Assembly (NCBI GenBank): GCA_013339895.1
Contig: JABACO010000036.1
Coordinates: 242,395 to 306,394, forward strand
Length of the DNA: 64,000 nt
From: Ephydatia muelleri
Lineage: Eukaryota; Porifera; Demospongiae; Spongillida; Spongillidae
Reading direction: 5' to 3'
Part shown: positions 1 through 12,050 of the stretch, one piece after another
Numbering within the stretch: the first letter of the stretch is position 1
Layout of the letters: each line of letters begins with the position of its first letter
Made by a program: the position numbers and the translations under genes
Notes under the pieces: model-generated
What the model was told of the DNA's origin: nothing
The model's database searches: none
What the model saw: the letters and a program-made list of their open reading frames with translations, nothing else

Positions 1-640
1 TCATCATCTTCCAGCAGTTCCAATGATGAACCCACTGGTGGGGGACTAACAGGTTGTGGCGGAGGATCACGTGCACCTGTAGTAGGTTTACTTGGTAGCA
101 ACCGAATGTTTTCAGGGCATTTTTTCAGCCGGTTAAAATGGACAACCTTGCCCTTATTGTTCCCTGTATGCTGAACACAGTATGTAACATCAGACAGCTT
201 TTCACAGATCCTGTATGGTCCTCCCCAAGGTCTGTGGAACTTCCGTGATTGACCCTTTTTGATTGTAGGATTGAACAGCCAAACCAGTTCAAAAGGCTTG
301 CCATGGATCCTACGATTGTATTGCTGAGACTGGTAGCATTGTTTTTGGCTGACGTTCTGTCGTACCTTCTCATATGCCTCAGCAAACTGTTCCCGCTGCT
401 TATTCACGTATGTGGAATAAGATTTGTCAGCTGTTTCCTCCTGCTCTCCATTAAGGTTGTAAATCAGGTCAATGGGTAGTCGAGCTTCGAGTCCAAACAT
501 GAGAAAAAATGGGAAGTACCCTGTGGTACTCTGCACGCTGCTGTTGTATGCCAGGCATAACTTGCTCAAGTACAAATCCCAGTCTGAAGGATGTTCCATT
601 GAGCAGGTGGAGAGCATGTTTAGTAGTGTTCTATTACCAA
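1..640 (-). pseudogene. Gypsy integrase C-terminal region
   Basis: Out of frame with the catalytic core, the minus strand continues with typical Gypsy integrase C-terminal content: an LAYNSSVQSTTGYFPFFLMF stretch, then a segment around 125-260 with KKGQSRKFHRPWGGPY and LSDVTYCVQ. These match the small beta-barrel domain after the core. The reading runs to base 1 with a proline-rich and acidic tail. Several frames are used, so it is broken. Confidence 0.78.
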
Positions 641-1087
641 CCCATCTGATTGTGGGTGGTATGGTGTTGTTCGTGTCTTTTCGATCTGTAGAAACTGGCA
701 CAACTGGGTAGTCACCTCTGCTTCAAATTGTCTGCCCTGGTCTGAATGAAGTTTTTCAGGCAGAGCAAAACGGCAAAACATCTCATCTAATAGCTTGCGG
801 GCAATAGTGGTTGCATACGCTTCAATCCATTTGGAAAAGTAGTCTGCAGCCACCAAGATGTATTTATTTCCAGCCAGAGTTATCGGAAGAGGTCCAAGGA
901 TGTCTATGGCAACCTTCTGCATGGGTGAACTGACAGTAACAATTTGGAGGGGAGCTAGGTTCTTTGGTGTGGGTGTCTTGCGTTGTGAACAAGCAGGACA
1001 GGTATGACACCACTCCTGCACAGACTTCCAGTGTCCTGGCAAGTAGAACCTGTCCTTCAGTTTCTGTAGGGTCTTCTCTTCTCCCAA
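620..1087 (-). pseudogene. Gypsy integrase: zinc finger end and catalytic core
   Basis: The segment starts with the C-C half of the integrase zinc finger (CHTCPACSQRK). The catalytic core follows: DILGPLP carries the first acid and SDQGRQFE the second. The third acid (the E of the usual DGLVER motif) is disrupted because the frame shifts at about 640, just after the HPQSDGLV stretch. A protein from this copy would therefore lack a complete D,D-35-E triad. Confidence 0.9.
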
Positions 1088-2532
1088 TGACCCCCCATTG
1101 CACCTTGTGACCCTAGCTTTGGAGGAACCACTAGCTGGTACTGGACCCTAGAAGGGTGTTTACGGTCAATACATTTGCGATAGAGCAACCCATTTCTGAG
1201 TAGTAAGTGTTCCCACAACTGCAAGAGTCGCCTCTGTTCCAGACATTGCCCTGTCTTAGGCTTTGGGTTAGGAGGGCGAGTCTGGGTCATCTTTGCCTCA
1301 ATAATTGTCTTCAAATCCTGGTCTTCCCTCTGATTATTTAGTATTTCCTCAGCACTAAGCCCAGATAGTTGCACAACAGCTACTGATGAACCTTCCTCCT
1401 GTATGACTTCTTCATTGAGTCCACACTGATGGCAAGGTAGTCTAGACAGAGCATCAGTATTTATGTGCCTTAACCCTTTCCGGTGCACAATTTCAAAATT
1501 GTACTCTTGTAACTTTTGCAACCATCTGGCAACTTGGCCTTCAGGTTCGTTCATACTGTACAACCAAGTGAGTGGGCCATGATCTGTACGTAGGGTGAAA
1601 GTGTGCCCAAGCAGATAAGTGCGGAAATGTGTCACAAATGTGACCACAGCAAGCAGTTCCTTCCTGGTGACACAGTAGTTTCGTTCTGGCTTGATGAGTA
1701 AACGACTACCATATGCAACCACATGCTCTCCCCCATCCTTGTCCAACTGAGATAGTACTCCACCGATTCCATCATTGCTGGCGTCTGTATCAAGAATGAA
1801 TGGCTTGGTAAAGTCAGGGTAGCTCAATATGGGTGGTGATGACAACAAGTGACGAAGGATTTTGAAGGACTTTTGACATTCTGTGGTCCACAAGAATGAT
1901 GAGGTAAGTTTATGCAGTGGTTTGGCAATTTGTGCAAAGTCCTTAATCAAATCTACGATAGTAGTTTGCCAATCCCAAGAACTGTTGCACCTCCTTGGTA
2001 CTTGTTGGAGCCAAGTCTTCACAGTAGCTGTCTTCTCAGGATCAGCAGCTATCCCTTCTTTGGAGACAATGTGGCCGAGATACTTCACTTTTTCTTTCAA
2101 GAATGAACACTTTTCAGGCTTGATCTTCAGTCCTGCATCACGAATGCGAGAAAATACTGAGCCCAAATTGCTGAGGTGTTCTGTAAATGTCCGCCCCAAG
2201 ACAATTATATCATCAAGGTAGACTAGACAACTGGTCCTCTGTAGACCTGTTAAGACTATGTCCATAAGTCGCTGAAAAGTTGCAGGGGCGTTACAAAGGC
2301 CAAAGGGCATAACTTTGAATTCATACAGGCCTTCAGTGGTGCAGATTTTTTGCCGATCATTCTCCGTGAGCACTACCTGCCAATAGCCACTTGCCAGGTC
2401 TAATGTGGAGAAGATCTTGGAGTCTGACAATGTCTCAAGGGTGTCATTGATCCGCGGCAAGGGGTAGGCATCCTTTCGAGTTACCTCATTCACTTTACGA
2501 TATATAGTCAGCACAGAACCGTACTGAACCAT
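1057..2532 (-). pseudogene. Gypsy reverse transcriptase, RNase H and integrase zinc finger start
   Basis: This is the largest open piece of the polyprotein (491 codons). Early motifs are DAYPLPRI and FSTLDLASGYWQV, which holds the first catalytic aspartate. The YLDDIIV box holds the catalytic aspartate pair. Next come the thumb (KVKYLGHIVS) and an RNase H domain beginning near FILDTDASNDGIGGVLSQ and running to a TDALSRLP tail. The H-H part of the integrase zinc finger should follow, but the frame drifts near 1060-1090. The domain order and the connection are typical of Ty3/Gypsy elements of animals. Confidence 0.93.
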
Positions 2533-3337
2533 CCTTTTTTCGTGCTAGGACAATTGGAGATGCCCATGGACTCTGTGATGGCTGAATTATATCCTTGTGC
2601 AACATATCATCCAGAAGATCTTTAACCAGTGTTCGCTCAGCTGGAGGAATACGGCGGACATGTTGGCGAATAGGTGGTGCTGATCCTGTGTCAATGCAGT
2701 GGCAAAGTTTTGATGTGCGACAAAGATTATCTTCTCGACAGAAAAAGATGTCAGCATACTGCAGTACTAGTGACTTGAAAGCTTCCTTCTGGTCTTCAGT
2801 AAGAAGAGTTGATCCTGATGCATCCAATAACTGCTTCAAAATCTTCTGTTTTTCACCACTAACAGATGCAGGCTGTGCTGGATCAATTGAAGAGGTTTCT
2901 GTACGTGTGACTGCACTAACATGCACCTGGCTTTCATGTAGTTGCTGCAATATGCCAATTCTTGTTCCTTGATGCAGTGTGCATGGTAGATCACTGAAAT
3001 TCAGGAGACGAACGGGAAATCTGGATCCTGTAGGCTCCACGACTGCTCTGGCAACAACTAGAGACTGAATTGATGATTGCCCTTCAAGAAGCCATAATCG
3101 ATGCTGATTGGTGATTGCCTCTGACGTTGCCATTGTTTCCATTTCACACCTTGGAGGAATATGGATGTTGTTGATGAGCGAGACTGAATATGTTTTTGTT
3201 GTTAGCGTCTGCAGTGGGACCGTTATTCCTAGTTGTGAGAGTGTCAGACTGTTGTCAGGAATGTTGATGTTGCACTGATGGTGCCGCAAGAAATCCATAA
3301 CGAGGATACCCTCTGCCGTCAAGGTATCAACAACCAC
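2495..3337 (-). pseudogene. Gypsy protease C-terminal half and reverse transcriptase N-terminus
   Basis: The start of this segment (ILVMDFLRHH) matches the second conserved strand and helix of retropepsins, usually ILGxDFL. A linker of about 200 residues follows. The end carries the entry to the reverse transcriptase fingers domain: an IIQPSQSPWASPIVLARKKD stretch and then an RFCADY motif. The frame breaks just after RFCADY and the transcriptase continues in a different frame from 2532 downward. Both boundaries are frameshifts rather than natural junctions. Confidence 0.88.
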
Positions 3338-3835
3338 AAGGGGGTTGACACAGACGCAGTTCCGATTTTTAGGGCCAGCTTTACATAGCCACAGACACGT
3401 AACTCCGATCCATCAACTCCAACTAGGCGAGGTCCGGACCAGGGTTGTAGTGCAGCATGTGATGCAGAAATGCGATGCCAAACGTCGCTGTGAAGTAATG
3501 ACACGCTAGCGCCTGTGTCCACCAGAAAGCGCACCCTAACCACGTTTACGAAACCGTACAAGCAAAACGATTCATGAGGCACCGTTGAAATAACAATGTT
3601 TGTTCGATCGTTCAAAGCCAAAACTCGTCCCTCGGCGGATTGGCTTACCGCCGAGGGTCTCTCGTTTCCCTGGCGCCGTGGAGCTCGACAGAAACGGGCA
3701 GTGTGCCCTGGTCGAACGCAGTTCCAGCATCTTCGAGGGCGTTCACCAGCTCTACCCGTCTGCAGCTGGTTCACTCGTCCATTGTCTGCCCGTGGTCGTG
3801 GCTGGCTAACCTTCATTTCGAGTTTCTCTTTGGAG
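3319..3835 (-). pseudogene. Gypsy Gag tail (zinc knuckle) and protease N-terminal half
   Basis: The segment has a basic, proline- and arginine-rich tail followed by a CCHC zinc knuckle (CWNCVRPGHTARFC), which binds RNA in Gag proteins. Downstream is the retropepsin active-site motif VDTGASVSLL, expected to work as a dimer when cleaving the polyprotein. The reading frame ends at 3319, inside the protease fold. The protease continues in another frame at about 3337, so a frameshift splits it. The Gag matrix and capsid regions are absent. Confidence 0.88.
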
Positions 3836-3871
3836 CCTCAAGAGGTGCAAGTCCTTTTGAAATGGTGGCTA

Positions 3872-4220
3872 CCCAGGTGAAAAAAACGGCGTAATCGCGT
3901 AACGCTGTATCTTATTGATTGTGCAATATAGTGGAGCTGCATTTTTGCATATTTACAAATCGGTCCTGTGTGTATAGAAGTCCAAAGATGGTTTAGTTTG
4001 CGATGCATCGTTCCGAAGATATCGGAAGTTTCGTTAGAAACTTCCATATAGGATTTGACCCCGACTATGAATGTCATTAAAAAAACGCGACCCGTCTGTA
4101 ACAACACTCCCGACGATCGGATCGTGTAGCTTGTTTTAGCAATCGATCTAGAAGTCAAAAATGAGTAGTTTCGTTTTTGTTTCATGTCGCAGAACCGCGT
4201 GATTGTAGAGAACAAGAGTG
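3872..4220 (-). repeat. Dispersed repeat copy A (inverted partner near 30570-30775)
   Basis: About 150-200 bp here match 30570-30775 in inverted orientation. The shared words include the edge TTTTTTCACCTGGGTA, a block reading ATCGCAAACTAAACCATCTT and a block reading GCAGCTCCACTA. The sharp edge at about 3872 abuts the Gypsy remnant, as if this element inserted there or the Gypsy was truncated against it. No coding potential is recognised. Confidence 0.75.
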
Positions 4221-4474
4221 TACTGCCCGTTCTCGTACCCAGTCTCGGAACAAGGGGCGGGTCGTCTTCTTCTCCTTCTCCTTCTCCTTCTTGGCAACGC
4301 ATAACTCGGGACAGGAACACTTTTAAGCGATCAAAATTTCACCACTAGCTTCAGAATCGGATGGAGAACTCGCTTTTATATAAATAATCGATGTTATGCT
4401 CTGATACACAATCGACTATCAGCCTATATCTTGTATAATTAGATTACTTCATAATTACGGTATCTAAAGATGTG

Positions 4475-4483
4475 TATAAATAG
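4475..4483 (+). promoter_or_regulatory. Candidate TATA box upstream of the Helitron gene
   Basis: TATAAATAG lies about 90 bp upstream of the ATG at 4565. A second AT-rich TATATAAATA lies at 4377-4386. Spacing suits transcription starting near 4505-4515. This rests on motif and position only. Confidence 0.35.
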
Positions 4484-4564
4484 CAAAATTCGAGAAGAAT
4501 TCTTTGGTGATTCAATCGTCGTTTGGTGTGCTACTATTTTGTTAGTGAAGTTGTTTTTATCAAA

Positions 4565-7500
4565 ATGCCTTCACGTCAAGAAAAGAAACGAGCGAAACGA
4601 CGTGCGAAATACCTTCAAGTTCGAGACGATGTTTTAGAATCGGCACGGGCATCCTACAAGGCAGACCCTGAAAAGAAACAGACAGCTGAACGCGAGGGAT
4701 ATCATGCAGACCCAGAAACGAAACGGTCAGCTAAACGCGAGCGGTATCATGCATGCAGACCCAGAAAAGAAACGGTCAGCTGAACGCGAGCGGTATCATG
4801 CAGACCCAGAAAAGAAACGGTCAGCTAAACGCGAAAGCTATGAAGCAGACCCAGCAAAGAAACAGACCGAAGAACGCGAGCGGTATCATGCAGACCCAGA
4901 AAAGAAACGGTCAGCTAAACGCGAAAGCTATGAAGCAGACCCAGCAAAGAAACAGACCGAAGAACGCGAGCGGTATCATGCAGACCCAGAAAAGAAACGG
5001 TCATCTGAAAGGAAACGTTATTGGGAGGGTCCTGAATGTGCTCGCTTGGCGAAGAGAGTGCGGTACGGGAAGGCTAAGCGTACCCTGCAAAACCAACGAG
5101 GCCATCGAAAAAGAACTACCGACAAAGTTATTCAAAGGTATGTAAATGTAGATGTAGTAACCTGCACAGTATCTCAGATATTGAGCAGGGTTTGCATATG
5201 ACATTAGCTGAAACGTTGCGTCAGCGTTGCCTTGTGTCAGATGCATGGTTTGAATATTCTAGTGCAACGACGTAGCAAATGTCATATGCAATTGCATGCG
5301 TAACAATAGAGCAGAGGGGTTAGAGTTTGGGGTGGGGTATAAAAGGAAATGCTGTCTTGTTGTGCCACGTGGTTGGTGATAATCATCGCTCAGGGCATGT
5401 GATTTTTGATATCATCTGTGCATTGAATCCGAATGGCTTCAGTTTACATTGGATTTCATGGCCATAAAGATATTTTAGTGGGATGTAAGAGTATAACTTT
5501 CAAGCCTTGGTGTACTGTGTATAGTTTAGCACATACGTAATATTGCATGTACATGTACGCACTTCCTTTTTTCACTGTAGCTACTCTCTGTACGAACCAA
5601 AGGATATCGTACTTAGCGAGTATAAGAGTGGCCTTGAAAAGGCTATTCTTAAGAATAGCACTTTACTAGTTCAGTTAAATGATGCCTTTTGCAAGATGCA
5701 CCCATGGTTAGCACAAAAGGTGTGTACCAGATCTGCACATGCTGCTGTCAGTAAAGTTTGTGCAGATGCAGTGCTTAAAAAGGTACTGAATGTGCGTAGG
5801 AAAAAGGCAGGGGAATTTCTAAAGGATGTTCGTGCCATTAATGCAATTAAATTAGAAGATAGTCACCTCCTAGAAGGGGTAAGGTACCATACTGCTGGTT
5901 CAGAGCCTTTCTTCTATGATGCCTCTTACAACCACACAAGGCAGCTTGGGGCCATACCTGTAGACCTCAATGGTAGGTGTGTAGTGGCTGAGGAGATAGG
6001 AGACCGACATCTTATTCGTATGCGTCCATTAAAATGGAAGTGCACTAATGAGTGTCGGCTGCTTACTAGTGGTGAAATGGAAGCAGTTTTGGGGACAAAG
6101 TTGCTATTTCAAAAAAACATGGAGGATCTCAGAGCTAGCCTTGACAACCTTGATTCAGGGTGTGGCTATGTGCATCACGATGTCACATTGAAATCATCAG
6201 ATTTGCGCTTTAGTGAATTTGGTGGACATCCAATATGTTGTGAGTTCCCCACATGCTCCAGTCCATTGAGGGTGATCAGGGCAGCAGCACCTCATTACCC
6301 AGTGTTACGGGGCTTCCTGTGGAGACTTTATGCTGCCTACAAAAAGCATAAGGACATCAAAGCTATTGATGGAATGCTTTCTAGTGGAAGCGTTGAGGAG
6401 CTCATAAAGTACCTGGGCTTGCAGGAGGAGGAGGACTTACCAAAGTTGTTCAGCGAGGATGGGGAAGAGCATGCCATAGTAAGCGAAGATCACTCATCAC
6501 CTGGTCTTGGTTGTATTGAATCACACCTGCGTATTATGCATGCTGACCTCATGGCTGAACTGCAATCCAAGTTCCAAGACGATGCAGAGTTTCCTTGTTG
6601 CTGCTGTGAGCGTTTATGTCGGCGTGCAGCAGTGTCTTGTGTTGATTTTAGCAATGTAACCAAGTACCAAACTGCTTCATGGTTGGCATTGAAAGCTCAC
6701 ATTCTGAAAAACAGTGGTACTGAACAGCTTTACATTTGTAAGTATTGCCAACCATTTCTTAATAAGAATACTATGCCAGCACGATGTGTTCTGAATGGAC
6801 TTTTCACTGAACCTGTACCTGATGAGCTGAAATCACTTGATGCTTTGAGTAAGCAGTTAATTCAGTGAGTAAAAGCTTTTCAGACAATCGTGCGGTTGGG
6901 TACATATTCTGGCAAAGTGCCAGCTTATAATGCCCTCCAAGCCTGTAAAGGTACCATGTTTTTTCTGCCTTTACCCCTAAACAAAACATTGGAAACCTTA
7001 TCTGAGATCCATGACAAGTTTGCTTTGCCTGACCCAGAACTGTTTATAATCTTGAATGGTGTTCCAACTAAAAATAAGGTTGTATGGCAGACATTGGTAG
7101 ACACAAATGCCTTAAAATTAGCCATACATAAACTGAAATAAATAAATTGGGTGTACAAAAATATTGACGATCAATTGTTAGATGATGCAGCAAAAAAAGT
7201 GGTTGAGGTAGTTGACAAGGCATCTAGCAAGATGCTAGAAAAGGCCTCTGTTGATGACATTGCTGCATTACAGTCTTATACCATCCGATCATTGGATCAA
7301 CAAGGGTCGGCATTGATGGATGTTGAGCAGTACAAGATGCTGAATGTCAAAGATGATCCAATCCAAAGCAGACAGAGACATCTCGATGTTATGTGTTTTC
7401 CAACACTTTTCCCCTCTGGACAGTTTGGTGAATTCCATCCTCGAGATAAGCATGTGTCAGCATCAGAGTACGCCAAGTCTAGGCTACTGAACAAAGATCC

Positions 7501-10500
7501 TAGGTTTCGAAAAGATCCACAATACGTATTCTTCTTATTGTGGCAGCAGGAAATGAGGCAAATTTCTGCAGGCATTTATAATGTTCTAAAGAGTACGGGT
7601 AAAGGGAAGATGCCTGTGCATGAATTCCTTGCTGGGGTATCGAAATCTGATGAAAGTATTGAGGCAAACCTTTCCACAATATTCCAGTCTGTTCGTGGCA
7701 CTAAACAGTACTGGTTCCATAGAAGTAGTGAACTAAAATGCATGCTGAGGGAATATGGTTCTCCTACATTGTTCATTACTTTTAGCTGTGCTGAGTATGA
7801 CTCTGAGCACATTTCTAGATACCTCAGGAAGGTCAATGATCAGCCTGCTAGCTATCCCGTATCGAAACTTTGCACTGAGGACCCGGTTTCTGTGTCTAGA
7901 AAATTTTCGCAACATTTTCATGATCTCTTTAATACTGTTGTATTGAAAGGATCTGTGCTTGGAATAGTTGAACACTTTTATTTCAAGAAAGAATATCAGA
8001 TGCGGGGAGCTCCTCATTATCATGCTCTCTTGTGGATCCAAGGTGCTCCTGTGATTGGAAAGAGTAACCCAAAAGATGTTCTTGCGTGGATCCAAGAGCG
8101 CATCACATGCAAAATCCCTGATGCAACTCTTAATCCTGAACTTCATGCATTAGTCACAAAGTACCAAATGCATAAATGCACAGACTATTGCAAACGCAGA
8201 CGAAAGCTTAAAAGTGGTTTCATTACCACATGCAGATTTGGCTTTCCACGTGATTGTACAGACATTGCAGTGCTAAACCCTGTGGAGGAATGCCTTAAAT
8301 CTAGGAAGAAGATTTATTGCCTTTCACGATCTGTACAAGAATGTCGAGTTAATGACTACAATCCATTAATCCTTCTTCTGTGGAAGGCCAACATGGATAT
8401 TCAGTTTACAGCCGAATCTTCATTGACTCTTGCACATTACGTAACAGGTTATGTAACCAAAGCTGAGAAAAGTAACATGCAAGATGTGTGGCAGGAGGTC
8501 AATGCTAACAGTAGCATTTACAGCAAGCTGTGGTCATTTGGCATCAGGTCCTTGCGTTCCAGAGAGTGTGGTCTCTATGAAGCCAGTGACCTACTGCTTG
8601 GTGACCATCTCACCGAGAAATCGGTGACTGTAAAATGATTGATGTTGCCATGCCACATAAACGGAAACGAAGGCTTAAGAGTCATACACAGCTTGTTGAA
8701 ATGGAAAAGAATAATCCAGGTTCCACAGATATTCTAGAGGGTAGTGTGGTTGACATATATTACCCTACTAGACCAGAAGAGCTGGAGAATGTGTGCCTGT
8801 ATGACTTTGTAAAGTGGTATGCATATTCTGGGACTAGTGACAATGTTACCAGAGTATACCAGAAATTGCAGAAACCTATTCTGCCAAATCACAAACTGTT
8901 TGACCCCTCGATTGAAAACCAGAGAGAGGACTACTACTATTCTCTCATGCTGCTGTTCATCCCATTTCGAGACGAGAGTAATCTAACTGCAGAGAATGAA
9001 ACAGCTGAGCTTGCTTATAATCGCTTCATTGTTGAAAATGCTGATCTGTCTAAACACCACGAAAAATTACAGGCACTTCTTAAAGCACAGACAGCTGTAA
9101 GAAAAATTAATGAAGCCAGACAGGAGCAAGAAGCACCAGCACCTCCTGCAGAGGAAGACGCGTTCTTCCAGGGTGAAGCTAAGGCAGCAATGGAGGACGT
9201 GTTCCACCTGAACGAGGGTAAATCAGGGACAGAGACAGTTGAAGATCGTGTTGCAAAGCTGAATGCAGATCAATTGCGAGTCTTCAAAAATGTCATCGAC
9301 CATCTCTCGCACCAAAAGCACCATGAAAATGGTCAATGTTCCTGTACTAATATTACCCCGTTGTGCATGTTCATGAGCGGGGTTGGTGGGACTGGAAAGT
9401 CCTTCCTTATTCACACCATCAGAGCCATGGTAAATGATATGTGGAAAGACAAGCCTGAGTCTGTAAGGTGTGCACTAGCTGCCCCAACTGGGTTGGCTGC
9501 ATTTAATATAGATGGTGTTACTGTTCACAGACTATTCCAATTACCAATAGAGCATGATTCAAAAACATCTACCTATTGGGCTCTTCCTAAAGAATCGTTG
9601 AAAGTCATGAGAAATGGTTTCAAACACCTTAAGCTGATCATTATTGATGAGGTCAGCATGCTTAGCAGCCTCTCTTTAGCTTACATACACCTCAGACTAG
9701 AAGAATTGTTTGGTGGTGATCAATGGTTTGGGTCCATGAACATTCTGTTCGTTGGGGACATACTTCAACTCCCACCGGTTAATGGTTCAATGGTGTTTCA
9801 GAATGTTTCCAACAAAGTGATTGCCACAAGGCTAGGTTGCATGGCATCGTGAACATATGGCGGGAAACTGTCGTATATGATGAGCTGACCATTAATGAGC
9901 GACAGAAACGTGACCCAGAATTTGGCGAGTTGTTAAATGAGGTTAGGGTAAATTGTGTTTCAGAAAAAAGTGTTGCTCAGTTGCGCAAAGCTGTTATTAC
10001 ATGCACGGCTGTTGAAAAGTTCCAAGAACTTTTAGGTCAGGGATTATCTCCTGTTTGCCTGTTTGCAACAAGAAAGTCATGTGACCAGTTCAACACAGAC
10101 ATGCTGTCAAAAGTGGGTTCAGAAGTTGCTCGGTTACCCTGCATCGATGAATTTGATGAAACAGCAGGGACAGTAAAATGGACCAAGAGGGCATCATCTG
10201 AACTAGAAAGGCTAAACAAAGACTGTAACATGACTGCTGGATTAGAGGCAGAATTGAATCTAGCTGTAGGGGCTAGAGTCATGCTACGACGCAATATTGA
10301 CACTAGTCAAGGGCTAGTGAATGGTGCACTTGGCTCTGTAACTGCAATTTCCAAAGAGTGCATTCAGGTCACATTTGATCTCACTCCAAAAGTGCCGTTC
10401 AAAATTGAGCGTTTTCGTAGCAGATTTCAGATTCTGCGTCGGTTCTACGTGTACAGAAAACAGTTTCCATTGATTTTAGCATTTGCTGTCACCATACACA

Positions 10501-11627
10501 AATGCCAAGGGTTGTCGCTAGATTGTGCCATTGTAGACCTGTCCAGCAGCGTGTTTGCTACAGGAATGGCATATGTTGCCATCTCCAGAGTTAGAACATT
10601 AGCTGGGTTGCACTTGCTAGCTTTTGACCCTAAATCTATAAAGGTCAGTGATGAATGTGTTCAAGAGGTCAACAGGCTTAGGAAACTGTTTAGACCTGAC
10701 CTTACCTCCATTCCACTCTCCAAAGAGTGCAAAGCTGTCCAACATAAGATTAGTGCTTTGCCATTAGTGCACACAACTGACCCTGTCGTACAGCATCCCA
10801 AAAGAGCATCTGTTAAGCATAGTGCAGGTACTAAGAAGCAAAAAACTGTTGACATTACCGTTGTCAAACCTATACCAATGACTTGCAGCCAGACCTCTGC
10901 AAGCAACTTGAATGGAAAGAAGGTAGATAGCCCTATAGAAGAATCTAAGGCTGAGAAAAAATTCCATTCAAATTCAAATTCCAGTGTTATTGATTTGACT
11001 AAAGGTAATGATGTACCTGCTGTAGCACGGGTTGCACCTCGTATTACCTGGCCAGAGTACAGGTATTATCAGACTGATGAACAGTGGCAACGGGAAAAGT
11101 GCAGACAGCTTAACCTTGTATTTGCTAGTCCACATGACTTTGTAGAGCCTGGTGGCCCTAATGTTGTTTTGAGACGTCCTAATCTCAGAACTGTGGTGAA
11201 GGGCGTAGGTGATGGGAACTGCCTGTTTCGATGTTTGTCATACATCTTGACGGGATCACAAAACCAACATTTGGCTATACGCATGGCAATTGTTGCACAC
11301 ATGAGAAGTATTGCACCATTATTTGAAGCATGTGCACAGCTAAATGTAATAAATTATGCCAGTTTGGATCATTACATTGCTAGTTCACACATGGACCGTC
11401 CTAACTCAGAAGGACGCTATGGTTGGGGGTCTGAGACAGAAATGTATGCATTTGCTCACATGATGAATTGCAACATATATTCCTATGATCCAACTGCTAA
11501 AACATGGATGCCAGTAATCCCCAATGTACTGGATAGTGCTTTGCCTGATGATGTGACACTGTGTCAAATGTCTATGTATATTGTATGGACAAATAATAAC
11601 CATTTTGATATAGTAACATCTCAGTAA
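4565..11627 (+). pseudogene. Helitron RepHel-OTU polyprotein, five inactivating lesions
   Basis: Exon 1 (4565-5137) encodes a very basic N-terminus with 15-residue repeats. A GTATGT donor and a pyrimidine-rich acceptor (5580) define a 443-bp intron that joins in phase to exon 2. Then come a zinc-binding region, the Rep domain (HYHALLW at about 8015 is the HUH motif; the two tyrosines lie in HYVTGYVTK at about 8438-8452), a CTDYC..CRFGFPR zinc motif, and an SF1 helicase: Walker A GGTGKS at about 9385, Walker B IIIDEVS at about 9640, FVGDILQLPPV, and a C-terminal IHKCQGLSLD. The OTU protease-like domain has GDGNCLF at about 11208 and a terminal NNHFD. Lesions are a 4-bp duplication at 4749-4756, TGA at 6866, TAA at 7139, and one-base losses near 8636 and 9848. 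Confidence 0.92.
4665..5010 (+). repeat. 45-bp coding repeats in the Helitron N-terminus
   Basis: Tandem 45-bp units encode 15-residue blocks of the type YHADPEKKRSAERER alternating with YEADPAKKQTEERER, so the higher-order unit is 90 bp. Around eight blocks are present. Lysine, arginine and glutamate dominate, which suggests an extended charged helix that could bind nucleic acid. Near-identical adjacent 90-bp copies show recent unequal exchange or slippage. Confidence 0.85.
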
Positions 11628-11774
11628 TCTAATCCAATTCACACGGATTGGAATGTACAGGCATGTGTACATGTATTAATTACATCAGCTCTAGCACTAT
11701 GTGTGTATTGAGCAGATAGAATCAAATTCTCATTGTGCTAAACATGGACCAGTGCATTTTGAGTAAACATAATT

Positions 11775-12039
11775 GTGGTCATACAATAGGGCATGCCATA
11801 GCTGGCTACTGCTAGCAAAGCTGTTTTCAACCAACAGCTAACCAGTCCCTAGAACCACACTCTGTGGTCATACAATAGGGCAAAGCTGTTTTCAACCAAC
11901 AGCTAACCAGTCCCTAGAACCACATACGCTGTGGTCATACAATAGGGCAAAGCTGTTATTCAACCAACAGCTAACCAGTCCCTTGAACCACACTCTGTGG
12001 TCATACAATAGGGCAAAGCTGTTTTCAACCAACAGCTAA
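11775..12039 (+). repeat. 65-67 bp minisatellite with two hairpins per unit
   Basis: About four units follow the Helitron gene. Each has a hairpin AGCTGTT..AACAGCT with a 7-base loop, then AACCAGTCCCTAG, then a second hairpin ACCAC..GTGGT set inside CCCTA..TAGGG. The first unit has an extra segment of about 20 bp. One more unit, in the same orientation, lies at 26930-26998 on the far side of the CACTA insertion, so the array was once continuous. Confidence 0.9.
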
Positions 12040-12050
12040 CACAGCAATTC
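12040..12050 (+). repeat. CACTA element left terminal inverted repeat
   Basis: CACAGCAATTC, perfect complement of 26919-26929. The target duplication TAA lies immediately outside (12037-12039). Confidence 0.88.

Larger units (their letters stand above)
1..3870 (-). mobile_element. Ty3/Gypsy LTR retrotransposon, partial and decayed
   Basis: Reading leftward on the minus strand, the order is Gag zinc knuckle, aspartic protease, reverse transcriptase, RNase H, integrase zinc finger and integrase core, which is the Ty3/Gypsy order. The 3' part of the element, including any 3' LTR, lies beyond base 1. On the 5' side the Gag body and 5' LTR are missing: recognisable Gag stops at about 3835 and a dispersed repeat begins at about 3872. 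Several frameshifts split the polyprotein, so the copy is inactive. Confidence 0.93.
4475..11690 (+). mobile_element. Helitron (Rep/helicase rolling-circle transposon) with OTU domain, inactive
   Basis: A single plus-strand gene spans 4565-11627 with a replication initiator, a PIF1-type helicase and an OTU domain, the set seen in animal Helitrons and Helentrons. Element ends are not certain. The 5' end must lie upstream of the TATA-like sequence. The 3' end may fall in or near the hairpin-bearing minisatellite at 11775-12039. Five small lesions in the gene show that the copy cannot make a full-length protein. Confidence 0.9.

Noticed and set aside
3838-4320. 160-codon minus-strand frame as Gypsy Gag
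   Set aside because: Most of it lies in the dispersed repeat shared with 30570-30775 and shows no Gag motif.
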